From positions 1 to 6,552 of the forward strand of contig CANMPU010000059.1 of the NCBI GenBank assembly GCA_947499755.1: a DNA stretch of 6,552 bases, in the 5' to 3' direction. The notes below the pieces were generated by a model, which was not told the origin of the DNA, searched no databases, and saw only the letters and a list, made by a program, of their open reading frames with translations. The stretch's first letter is position 1. Every line of letters starts with the position of its first letter. Below, in pieces: positions 1 to 6,524 of the stretch. Origin of the DNA: Betaproteobacteria bacterium. GTDB lineage: Bacteria; Pseudomonadota; Gammaproteobacteria; Burkholderiales; CANMPU01. The position numbers and the translations under genes were made by a program.

Positions 1-268
1 CGTTTTCGCTCTCACTGTCCAACATTTCGTGAGCGTTACAAGGACTATAGCGCGCGTGTACTCCGCGTTTTGCTACTGCGTTTACCAGAGATTTTAATAG
101 ATAGGTTTTACCACTCCCGGGCTCACCCCAGAGATAGACAAACCTTTGATGACTTATGCCGCAGGCAATGTCTCGCAACAAGCGCAATAGTTCTGCGTTT
201 TTACCGGGAACATAGTTTTCAAAGCTCGGTTCAGGCAACGATGAAATATCGAGGATCAGCTGCTTCAT
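1..268 (-). CDS. hda: DnaA regulatory inactivator Hda, N-terminal part (cut by window edge)
   Basis: Partial gene; the window holds the start codon and 89 codons, and the rest lies beyond base 1. Hda is a DnaA-related AAA+ protein that, with the DNA-loaded sliding clamp, stimulates hydrolysis of DnaA-bound ATP and so prevents re-initiation of replication. The reverse strand reads MKQLILDISSLPEPSFENYV, then PGKNAELLRLLRD, then the Walker A motif GEPGSGKT at about residues 48-55. The N-terminal QLILDI segment fits the short clamp-binding motif expected in Hda, and the protein lacks the long N-terminal domains of DnaA, which favours Hda over DnaA. The ATG (266-268) follows the perM TGA (269-271) with no gap, so translation is probably coupled to perM. 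A GGGTG-like purine stretch about 16 bases upstream is too distant to be a good ribosome site. The Walker B, sensor and Arg-finger regions are not visible, so intactness cannot be judged. Confidence 0.93.
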   Translation of the reverse strand, partial: MKQLILDISSLPEPSFENYVPGKNAELLRLLRDIACGISHQRFVYLWGEPGSGKTYLLKSLVNAVAKRGVHARYSPCNAHEMLDSESEN

Positions 269-1333
269 TCAAGTGCGATAACTTTCACCCAAATATTTTT
301 TGAGATGTCTAAGACCAACCAACAGTGCAGCACTCGCAGGAAGCGCAAGTAATACGCCAAAAAATCCGAACAGCTGACTAAAAACCAGCAACGCGAAAAT
401 CACCGCAACCGGATGCAATCCGATTCGATTTCCAATAAAGCGCGGGGTTACTATCCAGCCCTCAATCGACTGCCCAATAATAAACACTAACCAAATCCAC
501 ACCAAATGGTTGAAATCCTGAAATTGCATTAGGCCTGCAAAACTTGCCAGCGCCATGCCGACTATGGTGCCTACGTAGGGAATAAATACCAGCATGCCGG
601 CAACGAGCCCGATTGAAAATCCGTAATCTAATCCGGTTAGCCATAGACCTACTGCGTAGAGGATACTCATGACGACCATGACCGAAACCTGCCCGCGCAG
701 GAACTCGCTCAACACCGCATCGACGTCATGCGCCAATGCCACGATTCGTGGCCTAAATTTCGTTGGAATAATTTCTTCAATACGAGACTGTATGGTGTTC
801 CAGTCCTTGAGGAAATAAAACAAAACGATCGGAATCAATGAAAGACTAATGAAAAAGGCAACAATGGACGCACCGCCACTTTGAATAATAGGCAGTAATT
901 TCGCGACTACCCCACCAGCGGATTGCATGTGCTCACCCGCCAGGCTTTTGAAGTATGCGATATCTGTATGAATCTCGACGCCAAATCTGTCGTATATCCA
1001 CGGCCCAAGTTTTGCCCTGACCCATTCCAGATAAATTGGGAGTTGCGTTGCTAATACGGTGGCTTGCTTTTCAAATAGCGGAACCAGGACAGCGATAACG
1101 CCAACCAATAAACCCACGATGAAAAGCATGACTAAAATTGCACTCACGGTGCGCGGCACTTTTCTCGCACATAATCGCTCTACCAAAGGATTGAACATAT
1201 ACGCCAAGATTGCGGCGAAAAGAAAAGGCGTAAGAATAGGGCTTAAAAGATAGAGTAAGGTCGCGGCAGAGACGGCAATTGCCAACCACCAGAAATAAAC
1301 GTAATAAGGCAACAGCGGATTTTTTGTGTCCAA
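269..1333 (-). CDS. perM: PerM / AI-2E transporter family polytopic membrane protein
   Basis: A 354-residue inner-membrane protein of the AI-2E exporter family (which includes PerM, YdiK and TqsA). The family is linked to small-molecule or ion export, and the substrate of PerM-type members is not settled, so none is assigned. Hydrophobic segments lie near residues 13-47, 63-85, 152-174, 216-268, 275-297 and 307-340, the usual 7-8 helix pattern with a soluble stretch at about 88-150. Family marks are YFLKDW (173-178), FLRGQ (211-215), FIPYVG (250-255), TPRFIGNRIGLHP (296-308) and the C-terminal GFFGVLLALPASA. The start is TTG: an in-frame TAA lies only one codon upstream, no other start precedes the first membrane helix, and a good ribosome site (TTAAGG, 1342-1347) sits 8 bases before it. 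The stop abuts the hda ATG. Length and motifs look intact. Confidence 0.9.
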   Translation of the reverse strand: MDTKNPLLPYYVYFWWLAIAVSAATLLYLLSPILTPFLFAAILAYMFNPLVERLCARKVPRTVSAILVMLFIVGLLVGVIAVLVPLFEKQATVLATQLPIYLEWVRAKLGPWIYDRFGVEIHTDIAYFKSLAGEHMQSAGGVVAKLLPIIQSGGASIVAFFISLSLIPIVLFYFLKDWNTIQSRIEEIIPTKFRPRIVALAHDVDAVLSEFLRGQVSVMVVMSILYAVGLWLTGLDYGFSIGLVAGMLVFIPYVGTIVGMALASFAGLMQFQDFNHLVWIWLVFIIGQSIEGWIVTPRFIGNRIGLHPVAVIFALLVFSQLFGFFGVLLALPASAALLVGLRHLKKYLGESYRT

Positions 1334-1341
1334 GAGTTACG

Positions 1342-1347
1342 CCTTAA
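1342..1347 (-). promoter_or_regulatory. Ribosome binding site that fixes the perM TTG start
   Basis: The reverse strand reads TTAAGG, a clear Shine-Dalgarno-like core, ending 8 bases before the TTG at 1333-1331. Together with the in-frame TAA just upstream of the TTG, it decides the start of the PerM-family protein. Confidence 0.6.
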
Positions 1348-1364
1348 TGTTTTGTGGAATTAAC

Positions 1365-1393
1365 CTGCAAGAGAATCTGGATTTCGGTAAAAT
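1365..1393 (+). promoter_or_regulatory. Candidate promoter for the purM operon
   Basis: A -10-like TAAAAT (1388-1393, 5 of 6 matches) is preceded at 17 bases by a weak -35-like CTGCAA (1365-1370, 3 of 6). The sequence around the -10, TTTCGGTAAAATGA, closely resembles TTTCCGGTAAGATGA upstream of the desaturase gene, which strengthens the call. The leader to the TTG start would be about 70 bases. No E. coli-type PurR operator was recognised nearby, so purine control cannot be inferred from the sequence. Confidence 0.4.
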
Positions 1394-1421
1394 GAATACT
1401 CTGGAATCCTAAGCATATTTT

Positions 1422-1450
1422 ATTGTATAGATTGTTCGTCACTTTATCTA
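1422..1450 (-). promoter_or_regulatory. Candidate sigma70-type promoter for perM-hda
   Basis: On the reverse strand a -35-like TAGATA (1445-1450, 4 of 6 matches to TTGACA) is separated by 17 bases from a -10-like TACAAT (1422-1427, 5 of 6 matches to TATAAT). Transcription would start near 1415 and give a leader of about 80 bases before the perM TTG. This was found by eye only. Such matches arise by chance in AT-rich DNA, but the spacing is ideal and the position fits. Confidence 0.4.
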
Positions 1451-1471
1451 GAAGAAAGCAATAACTCAACC

Positions 1472-2548
1472 TTGAATCATCCTAATTCGTCCAATCCATC
1501 TCTCTCCTACCGTGAAGCGGGCGTCGATATCGACGCGGGAGATCGCCTGGTAGAAAACATCAAGCCTTTTGCAAAGAAAACAATGCGCGACGGTGTACTC
1601 GCGGGCATTGGTGGCTTTGCTGCGCTATTCGAAGTTTCTAAGCGCTTCCGCAACCCAGTGTTGGTTTCTGGCACCGACGGTGTCGGAACGAAGCTTAAAC
1701 TTGCTTTTGAGCTGAATCGCCACGACACCATAGGCATAGATTTAGTGGCAATGTCTGTCAACGATATTCTAGTCCAAGGCGCGGAGCCTTTATTTTTTCT
1801 GGATTATTTTGCGTGCGGCAAATTGGACGTCAACACCGCCACGCAGGTAATTAAAGGGATTGCGCATGGTTGCGAACTTGCCGGATGTGCCTTGGTTGGC
1901 GGTGAGACGGCGGAAATGCCCGGAATGTATAGCGACGGGGAATACGATTTAGCAGGGTTCGTGGTAGGCGCTGTCGAAAAGGACAACATAATTAATGGTT
2001 CCACGATTGCAGAACACGACGTTGTACTCGGGCTCGCGTCAAGTGGCGCGCATTCTAACGGTTACTCACTGATCCGAAAAATCCTTAGCGTCTGTAAAGC
2101 AGACCTCGGCGCAACACTCGGCACCCTTATCGGTGACCCAGCCTTGTCAACAAAAACCTTAGGCGAAGCGTTATTAGAACCTACGCGTATCTACGTAAAA
2201 CCGATGTTAGCTCTTATGCAAAAGATCACTGTTAAGGGTATCGCACACATCACTGGTGGCGGGTTGGTGGAAAACATCCCAAGGATATTGCCGGAGGATC
2301 TTGTCGCTATCTTAGAGCGCGCCAGCTGGCCACAAACTGCATTGTTTAGTTGGTTACAGCGTTCCGGTAATGTCGACACCAACGAGATGGAAAGAGTTTT
2401 TAACTGCGGTATCGGAATGACCGTAGTCGTTGCGCCTCAGGATGTAAATAGCACAGTGCAATTATTAACAGAAGCGGGCGAAACAGTTTTCAAAATTGGG
2501 AAGATTCAAAAACGCGAACCGGGTGGGGTACAAGCCGTCGTGATATGA
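1472..2548 (+). CDS. purM: Phosphoribosylformylglycinamidine cyclo-ligase (AIR synthetase)
   Basis: PurM performs step 5 of de novo purine synthesis in the cytoplasm: ATP-dependent ring closure of FGAM to aminoimidazole ribonucleotide, normally as a homodimer. The 358-residue product is close to the roughly 345 of E. coli and matches it throughout. Landmarks are [13 protein letters not shown] (11-23), the SGTDGVGTK nucleotide/dimer loop (66-74), [11 protein letters not shown] (143-153), HSNGYSL (194-200), [14 protein letters not shown] (261-274) and FNCGIGM (310-316). No in-frame ATG precedes the conserved LSY segment, and the next Met is residue 38, inside the conserved body. A TTG at 1472 is therefore the forced start. 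The purine stretch GAAGAAAG (1451-1458) is 13 bases away, rather far for a ribosome site, so initiation may be weak. The stop overlaps purN by 4 bases (ATGA). The extra N-terminal residues (NHPNSSNPS) are unlikely to matter. Confidence 0.97.
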   Translation: MNHPNSSNPSLSYREAGVDIDAGDRLVENIKPFAKKTMRDGVLAGIGGFAALFEVSKRFRNPVLVSGTDGVGTKLKLAFELNRHDTIGIDLVAMSVNDILVQGAEPLFFLDYFACGKLDVNTATQVIKGIAHGCELAGCALVGGETAEMPGMYSDGEYDLAGFVVGAVEKDNIINGSTIAEHDVVLGLASSGAHSNGYSLIRKILSVCKADLGATLGTLIGDPALSTKTLGEALLEPTRIYVKPMLALMQKITVKGIAHITGGGLVENIPRILPEDLVAILERASWPQTALFSWLQRSGNVDTNEMERVFNCGIGMTVVVAPQDVNSTVQLLTEAGETVFKIGKIQKREPGGVQAVVI

Positions 2549-3180
2549 AATCGATCGTCATATTGATTTCTGGTAGAGGGAGCAACCTAGCGGCAATACT
2601 CGACGCAAAACTCCCCGCAAACATTTCCACTGTGATTAGTAACAACCCTAGCGCAGGTGGGCTAGCCGTTGCACAACACCAAGGTATCCCGACACTCGCG
2701 ATCGACCACAACACGTTTCCCGGGCGTGAACAATTTGATCAGGCACTGATCGCCGCAATTGATCTACATTCCCCCGACCTGATCGTGCTAGCGGGGTTCA
2801 TGCGCATACTTTCCGATAAATTCGTTAACCATTATCGCGGCCGCTTGATCAATATCCATCCTTCGCTATTACCGGCGTTCGCTGGATTAAATACGCATGA
2901 ACGTGCGTTAAATGCCGGCGTCAAAATTCATGGTTGCAGTGTGCATTTTGTCACGTCTACCTTGGATGGAGGTCCTATCATTGTGCAAGCCGCGGTTCCG
3001 GTTTTGCCAGACGATGACGAAAAAACGCTCGCGGCTAGAGTATTGGTGCAGGAGCATAATATTTATGCAGATGCGATTCGCTGGTTCCTCGAGGACAAGC
3101 TGTCAGTCGTAAATAACCGCGTTCACGTGCGTGGCGTCGACAGCGGTGCTGGCACACTTCTTAATCCATTAGCATCCTAA
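2545..3180 (+). CDS. purN: Phosphoribosylglycinamide formyltransferase, folate-dependent (GART)
   Basis: PurN transfers the formyl group of 10-formyltetrahydrofolate to glycinamide ribonucleotide, step 3 of de novo purine synthesis, in the cytoplasm. At 211 residues it matches the E. coli enzyme (212). The phosphate-binding loop is ISGRGSNL (8-15). The folate and catalytic region has VLAGFMRIL (81-89) and NIHPSLLP (103-110), with the catalytic Asn103 and His105. Asp141 in TLDGGP equals E. coli Asp144, so the full Asn/His/Asp triad is present. GLNTHERAL (114-122) carries Asn116 where E. coli has His119; human GART also has Asn in this loop (GSNAH), so activity is expected. The ATG lies inside the purM stop overlap and lacks a well-spaced ribosome site, which points to coupling with purM. 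The last 20 or so residues are not conserved in my recollection of the family. Confidence 0.97.
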   Translation: MKSIVILISGRGSNLAAILDAKLPANISTVISNNPSAGGLAVAQHQGIPTLAIDHNTFPGREQFDQALIAAIDLHSPDLIVLAGFMRILSDKFVNHYRGRLINIHPSLLPAFAGLNTHERALNAGVKIHGCSVHFVTSTLDGGPIIVQAAVPVLPDDDEKTLAARVLVQEHNIYADAIRWFLEDKLSVVNNRVHVRGVDSGAGTLLNPLAS

Positions 3181-3866
3181 TGCGCGCATTCGTTTTAATA
3201 TTGCTAGCGTGTTTTTGCGGAAGCAGTTTCGCGACAAAAATCCCAGCGCGTATTCAAATAGATTATACGTTGAGTAACGGAACGATCACGCTCCCTATTT
3301 CCGAGATTCTAGAAATATCGGGAAAACAATACGCCATCACTAGTGAAGCGCAAGTCTCCGGTATGCTCGCCCTGATCTATAAAGGCGGATATAGACGAAA
3401 AAGCTCTGGCCTTATCACGGAACAAGGGCTGCGTCCGAACGAATTTCAGTTGCATCAAGGAAAAACTAACCGAATTGCTTCTTTTGATTGGGTGAAAAAT
3501 CTCCTCACGTTAAATTACGATGGGAAATTAGAATCATTGCCGTTACCTGCCAATACACATGATCGCTTAAGCTTTCCCTATAGCTTCGCGTTTAGTGCAC
3601 CTCATAATATCGAGCTTAATTTTTCCATGACTGATGGTAAAAAGCTCTCTGATTATCATTACCGTATTGCAGAGCGCACCCTGCTAAAGACGAACATGGG
3701 TGAACTGAAAACACTACACATCGTGAAACAACACGATAAAGACGATCCGGGAACAGAAATATGGTTGGCGATCGATCATTACTACTTGCCGGTGCGCATA
3801 CTTGTTATCGAAGACAACGGCGATAAATTAGATCAAGTCGTTAAGACTATTTCCTACCGCGATTAA
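3180..3866 (+). CDS. DUF3108 domain exported protein of unknown function
   Basis: A 228-residue protein with a Sec-type N-terminus: Arg2, a hydrophobic core at 3-13, and a likely signal peptidase I site after SFA (16-18). The mature chain (from about 19) is predicted periplasmic and beta-rich. It fits the DUF3108 family found in betaproteobacteria: GLITEQGLRPNEF (77-89), FDW (102-104), DRLSFPY (128-134), TDGKKLSDYHYRI (151-163), MGELKTLHIVK (173-183), TEIWLAIDHYYLPVRILV (192-209). No catalytic residues are recognised and the function is unknown. The ATG overlaps the purN stop as TAATG and has no ribosome site of its own, so translation depends on purN. The position between purN and an RsmB-like gene recurs in betaproteobacteria as I recall. 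LLAC (8-11) resembles a lipobox, but the signal would be too short, so a lipoprotein is the less likely alternative. Family call fairly sure; role unknown. Confidence 0.87.
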   Translation: MRAFVLILLACFCGSSFATKIPARIQIDYTLSNGTITLPISEILEISGKQYAITSEAQVSGMLALIYKGGYRRKSSGLITEQGLRPNEFQLHQGKTNRIASFDWVKNLLTLNYDGKLESLPLPANTHDRLSFPYSFAFSAPHNIELNFSMTDGKKLSDYHYRIAERTLLKTNMGELKTLHIVKQHDKDDPGTEIWLAIDHYYLPVRILVIEDNGDKLDQVVKTISYRD

Positions 3867-3885
3867 CTCTTCGCTAGAAATCCCT

Positions 3886-5163
3886 ATGCACCTAAGCAAT
3901 GTCCGCTTTAACCTTGCAATTTCCGTATTAAGTGAAATTGTCCAAATGCAGCAACCTGCAGACGTCGTGCTCGGTCACTTTTTCCGCAAGCACGCTAAAC
4001 TTGGGGCGAGTGACCGCTCCTATATCGCCGATTCGGTGTTCGCCATTTTAAGACGTCGCTTACTGATAGAGCATTTATGCCATGACGTTACGCCGCGACG
4101 TATGTTCTTGGCATATCTTGCAAAATCGCCCTTAGTTGATTTAGACAGATTATCTTCGTATCTGCGTCCGAGCGAGAAGCAATGGATGGACGAAGTACGC
4201 TCTACTCCGGAAGAAAATCTTTCGCTGGCGCTGCGTTCCGACCTACCAGAATGGGTCACTAAAAAATTGGCGAAGTTCATGGACGCAAGCGACATCCTCG
4301 CTCTCGGTCAAGGTTTACATAGTTCTGCACCGCTAGACTTAAGAGTAAACACTCTGCTTGCGAATCGAGAATTAGTTTTAAGTGAGCTAGCGCACCGCAA
4401 TATAAACGCCTCCCTAACACCATTCTCTCCGATAGGCGTGCGCCTAGATGGCAAACCGGCAATTAATCGCGATCCATTATTTCTCTCGGGAAAAATTGAA
4501 GTGCAGGACGAGGGCAGTCAACTTTTATGCTTCCTATTAGAACCAACGCGTCACGATATGATTGTAGATTTTTGTGCTGGCGCGGGAGGAAAGACGTTAG
4601 CGATAGGCGCAATGATGCGCTCGCAGGGTCGTATCTATGCGTTTGACACCTCAGAAAAACGTATTAGCCGGCTAAAACCGAGGCTAAAACGATCGGGTTT
4701 AAGCAACGTTCACGCCCAACCGATAGACAGCGAAAATGATCTCAAAATAAAACGCTTACACGGAAAAATTGACAAGGTATTGGTCGACGCGCCGTGTAGC
4801 GGATTGGGAACTTTACGGCGTAACCCAGACCTAAAGCTAAGATTGACACAAAGCGATGCTCAAGAGTTGAGTGAAAAACAACTTAGGATTTTAAATAGCG
4901 CAGCAAAGCTGCTTAAGAATGGCGGTCGCTTAGTGTACGCGACATGTAGTTTTCTTCCAGAGGAAAATGAAAAAGTTGTGGAAAGATTCCTTGAGCAAAA
5001 CCCGAATTTCCAACAGTTGAATTGCGCGCAAATCCTCGCCAACCAACAAGTTGTCTTGGATACCGGTAAAAATTTAAAGCTTTATCCTCACCTCCACCAT
5101 ACCGACGGTTTTTTTGCGGTGGCACTTGAAAGGATGGACAATGCCCCGATTTTGTTGAAATGA
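3886..5163 (+). CDS. RsmB/NOP-family SAM-dependent RNA (cytosine-5) methyltransferase
   Basis: A 425-residue class I methyltransferase of the RsmB (Fmu/Sun)-NOP2 family, which makes 5-methylcytosine in RNA (C967 of 16S rRNA for E. coli RsmB). The N-terminal 65 or so residues form a helical region resembling the RsmB N-domain (PADVVLGHFFRKH, DRSYIADSVFAILRRR). Then come VNTL (154-157) and VQDEGSQL (206-213), the SAM-binding DFCAGAGGKTLA (228-239), the acidic FDTSEKR (253-259), motif IV DAPCSGLGTLRRNPDL (301-316) with Cys304, and motif VI YATCSFLPEENE (351-362) with Cys354. Cys304 and Cys354 align with E. coli Cys325 and Cys375 (nucleophile) at a constant offset of 21, so the catalytic pair is intact. 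It starts 19 bases after the DUF3108 stop, with only a weak AGAAA ribosome site. It is not beside fmt, the usual place of rsmB, so it may be a paralogue with another RNA target. The symbol is left open for that reason. Confidence 0.92.
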   Translation: MHLSNVRFNLAISVLSEIVQMQQPADVVLGHFFRKHAKLGASDRSYIADSVFAILRRRLLIEHLCHDVTPRRMFLAYLAKSPLVDLDRLSSYLRPSEKQWMDEVRSTPEENLSLALRSDLPEWVTKKLAKFMDASDILALGQGLHSSAPLDLRVNTLLANRELVLSELAHRNINASLTPFSPIGVRLDGKPAINRDPLFLSGKIEVQDEGSQLLCFLLEPTRHDMIVDFCAGAGGKTLAIGAMMRSQGRIYAFDTSEKRISRLKPRLKRSGLSNVHAQPIDSENDLKIKRLHGKIDKVLVDAPCSGLGTLRRNPDLKLRLTQSDAQELSEKQLRILNSAAKLLKNGGRLVYATCSFLPEENEKVVERFLEQNPNFQQLNCAQILANQQVVLDTGKNLKLYPHLHHTDGFFAVALERMDNAPILLK

Positions 5164-5273
5164 TGCGAGAAATGGCAGCTTATCCTGCCTTAAGCCTTCG
5201 TGGAAAGTGATTTAATTCAGCACAGTGAGGAATTTGTCGTAACTTACTTAAGGATGTCGTGGACTGTAAATTC

Positions 5274-5303
5274 TTGCCCTAATTTTTGGTTTTCCGGTAA
5301 GAT
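5274..5303 (+). promoter_or_regulatory. Candidate promoter for the desaturase gene
   Basis: A -35-like TTGCCC (5274-5279, 4 of 6 matches) and a -10-like TAAGAT (5298-5303, 4 of 6) are separated by 18 bases. The flanking bases TTTCCGGTAAGATGA repeat the pattern seen at the purM candidate promoter. Transcription would start near 5310, leaving a leader of about 27 bases. This was identified by eye. Confidence 0.42.
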
Positions 5304-5325
5304 GACGAACTGTATTAGTAAAATT

Positions 5326-5329
5326 GGAA
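5326..5329 (+). promoter_or_regulatory. Ribosome binding site of the desaturase gene
   Basis: GGAA lies 7 bases before the ATG at 5337. The core is short but correctly spaced, and it supports this ATG as the start. The protein aligned from this Met matches the N-terminus of DesA proteins. Confidence 0.45.
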
Positions 5330-5336
5330 CAACACT

Positions 5337-6524
5337 ATGATTTTTGATGGCTTTATTGATTTGCCCTGGTGGGGTTATGTGGTGCTTACCCTGATCCTCA
5401 CGCACATTACAATCGCGTCAGTTACGATATACCTTCACCGGTGCCAAGCGCATCGTGCGCTAGACCTGCACCCCATCATCAGTCACTTCTTCCGTTTCTG
5501 GCTATGGCTCACGACTGGCATGGTCACAAAAGAATGGGCGGCGATCCATCGCAAGCATCACGCAAAAACCGAGACCGCAGAAGATCCGCACAGCCCACAA
5601 GTTCTTGGTTTAAAGAAGGTTCTTTTTGAGGGCGCTGAACTCTATTCAAAAGAGGCTTCGAATCCAGAAACACTACAAAAATATGGTCGTGGCACTCCCG
5701 ATGACTGGCTAGAGCGACACATCTATTCAAAATATAGTGTGCTTGGAATTAGTCTACTGCTCATTATCGATTTCGCGTTATTCGGATTTATCGGGATCAC
5801 GGTATGGGCAGTACAGATGCTTTGGATACCGTTTTTCGCGGCTGGCATCATCAACGGCGTTGCTCACTTCTGGGGCTATCGCAATTTTCAAACTGAAGAT
5901 GCGAGCAAAAACATTGTTCCTTGGGGAATAATTATCGGTGGCGAAGAACTGCATAACAATCACCATGCCTATGCCACCTCTGCCAAACTCTCAAGTAGAA
6001 AATATGAATTTGACATTGGTTGGTGCTATATCCGACTTATGGAAATTCTGCACTTAGCGCAGGTCAAAAAAATAGCACCGCCGATCAAGATGCACGCGGA
6101 AAAAGCACAATGTGATGCCGACACCTTGCAAGCAGTCATTACGCATCGCTATGACGTATTGGCCAGGTATGCAAAATCGTTAAAGAAGATGTGTGCCGAT
6201 GAAATTTCTAAGCTAAAAGAACTTCGCGCGGTACCGGTTAATGAGAGTAAGGCACAACTAACAAAATCCATCAAGCGCTGGCTGCACCGCGATGCCAAAG
6301 ATTTACATGCGCATGATCTTGCTACGCTAGATGAAGTGCGCAGCAAGAGTAAGGTCCTGGATACGGTGTATTCAATGCGTCAAGAATTGAGCGCGTTGTG
6401 GCAACGTTCAACAGCGTCGAGGGAACAATTGGTGAGGCAATTGAATGATTGGTGCCATCGAGCCGAAGCTAGCGGAATTGCACCCTTGCAGGAGTTCTCG
6501 CGTAGATTGCGTCGTTACGCTTAA
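5337..6524 (+). CDS. desA: DesA-type membrane fatty acid desaturase
   Basis: A 395-residue integral-membrane di-iron desaturase, very similar along its whole length to what I recall of Pseudomonas aeruginosa DesA (about 394 residues). That enzyme introduces cis-delta-9 double bonds into acyl chains of membrane phospholipids using O2. All three histidine boxes are present: HRCQAH (34-39), HRKHH (71-75) and HNNHH (206-210). An extra conserved His177 sits in GVAHFWGYRNF. Membrane segments lie near 11-33, 50-61, 135-157 and 160-180. Residues from about 245 to 395 form a charged, mainly helical C-terminal domain outside the catalytic core, ending in the conserved DWCHRAEASGI(A)PLQEF stretch. It lies 173 bp downstream of the RsmB-like gene with its own candidate promoter and ribosome site, so it is probably expressed separately. 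Acyl chain, position and lipid substrate are inferred from the homologue, not shown here. Confidence 0.9.
   Translation: MIFDGFIDLPWWGYVVLTLILTHITIASVTIYLHRCQAHRALDLHPIISHFFRFWLWLTTGMVTKEWAAIHRKHHAKTETAEDPHSPQVLGLKKVLFEGAELYSKEASNPETLQKYGRGTPDDWLERHIYSKYSVLGISLLLIIDFALFGFIGITVWAVQMLWIPFFAAGIINGVAHFWGYRNFQTEDASKNIVPWGIIIGGEELHNNHHAYATSAKLSSRKYEFDIGWCYIRLMEILHLAQVKKIAPPIKMHAEKAQCDADTLQAVITHRYDVLARYAKSLKKMCADEISKLKELRAVPVNESKAQLTKSIKRWLHRDAKDLHAHDLATLDEVRSKSKVLDTVYSMRQELSALWQRSTASREQLVRQLNDWCHRAEASGIAPLQEFSRRLRRYA

Larger units (their letters stand above)
1472..5163 (+). other. Predicted four-gene operon purM-purN-DUF3108-rsmB-like
   Basis: Four plus-strand genes follow each other with a 4-base ATGA overlap (2545-2548), a TAATG overlap (3178-3182) and a 19-base gap (3867-3885). 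No space remains for internal promoters of ordinary length outside coding sequence. Such packing implies one transcript and translational coupling at the first two junctions. The downstream desaturase gene is 173 bp away and has its own candidate promoter, so it is probably a separate unit. No strong rho-independent terminator was seen after 5163, so readthrough is possible. Confidence 0.75.

Noticed and set aside
70..303. Plus-strand 77-codon frame at the left end of the window.
   Set aside because: It lies antisense to hda, whose minus-strand reading shows clear family motifs including Walker A; the plus frame has no recognisable sequence.
1423..1450. Alternative plus-strand promoter for purM (TTGTAT, 16 bases, TATCTA).
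   Set aside because: The -10 match is only 3 of 6 and the transcript would begin at or beyond the only purine-rich ribosome-site candidate; the TAAAAT site further upstream is better.
2890..2899. Asn116 in PurN in place of E. coli His119 as a sign of lost activity.
   Set aside because: The Asn/His/Asp catalytic residues are intact, and human GART also carries Asn in this loop, so it is natural variation.
3186..3212. LLAC at residues 8-11 of the DUF3108 protein as a lipoprotein signal.
   Set aside because: The segment before the Cys would be only 10 residues with Leu at -2; a signal peptidase I site after SFA (residue 18) fits better.
5174..5189. Hairpin GGCAG-CTTATC-CTGCC after the RsmB-like gene as a terminator.
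   Set aside because: Only a 5-bp stem and no run of T follows, so it does not qualify as a rho-independent terminator.
5163..5210. A 15-codon frame (MREMAAYPALSLRGK) starting in a TGATG overlap with the RsmB-like stop.
   Set aside because: Very short, no recognisable sequence and no ribosome site; overlap-type starts occur often by chance.
5188..5253. Inverted repeat CCTTAAG (5188-5194) and CTTAAGG (5247-5253) in the intergenic region before the desaturase.
   Set aside because: Seven bases, largely due to the palindrome CTTAAG, with a 52-base loop; no supporting context for an operator or structure.
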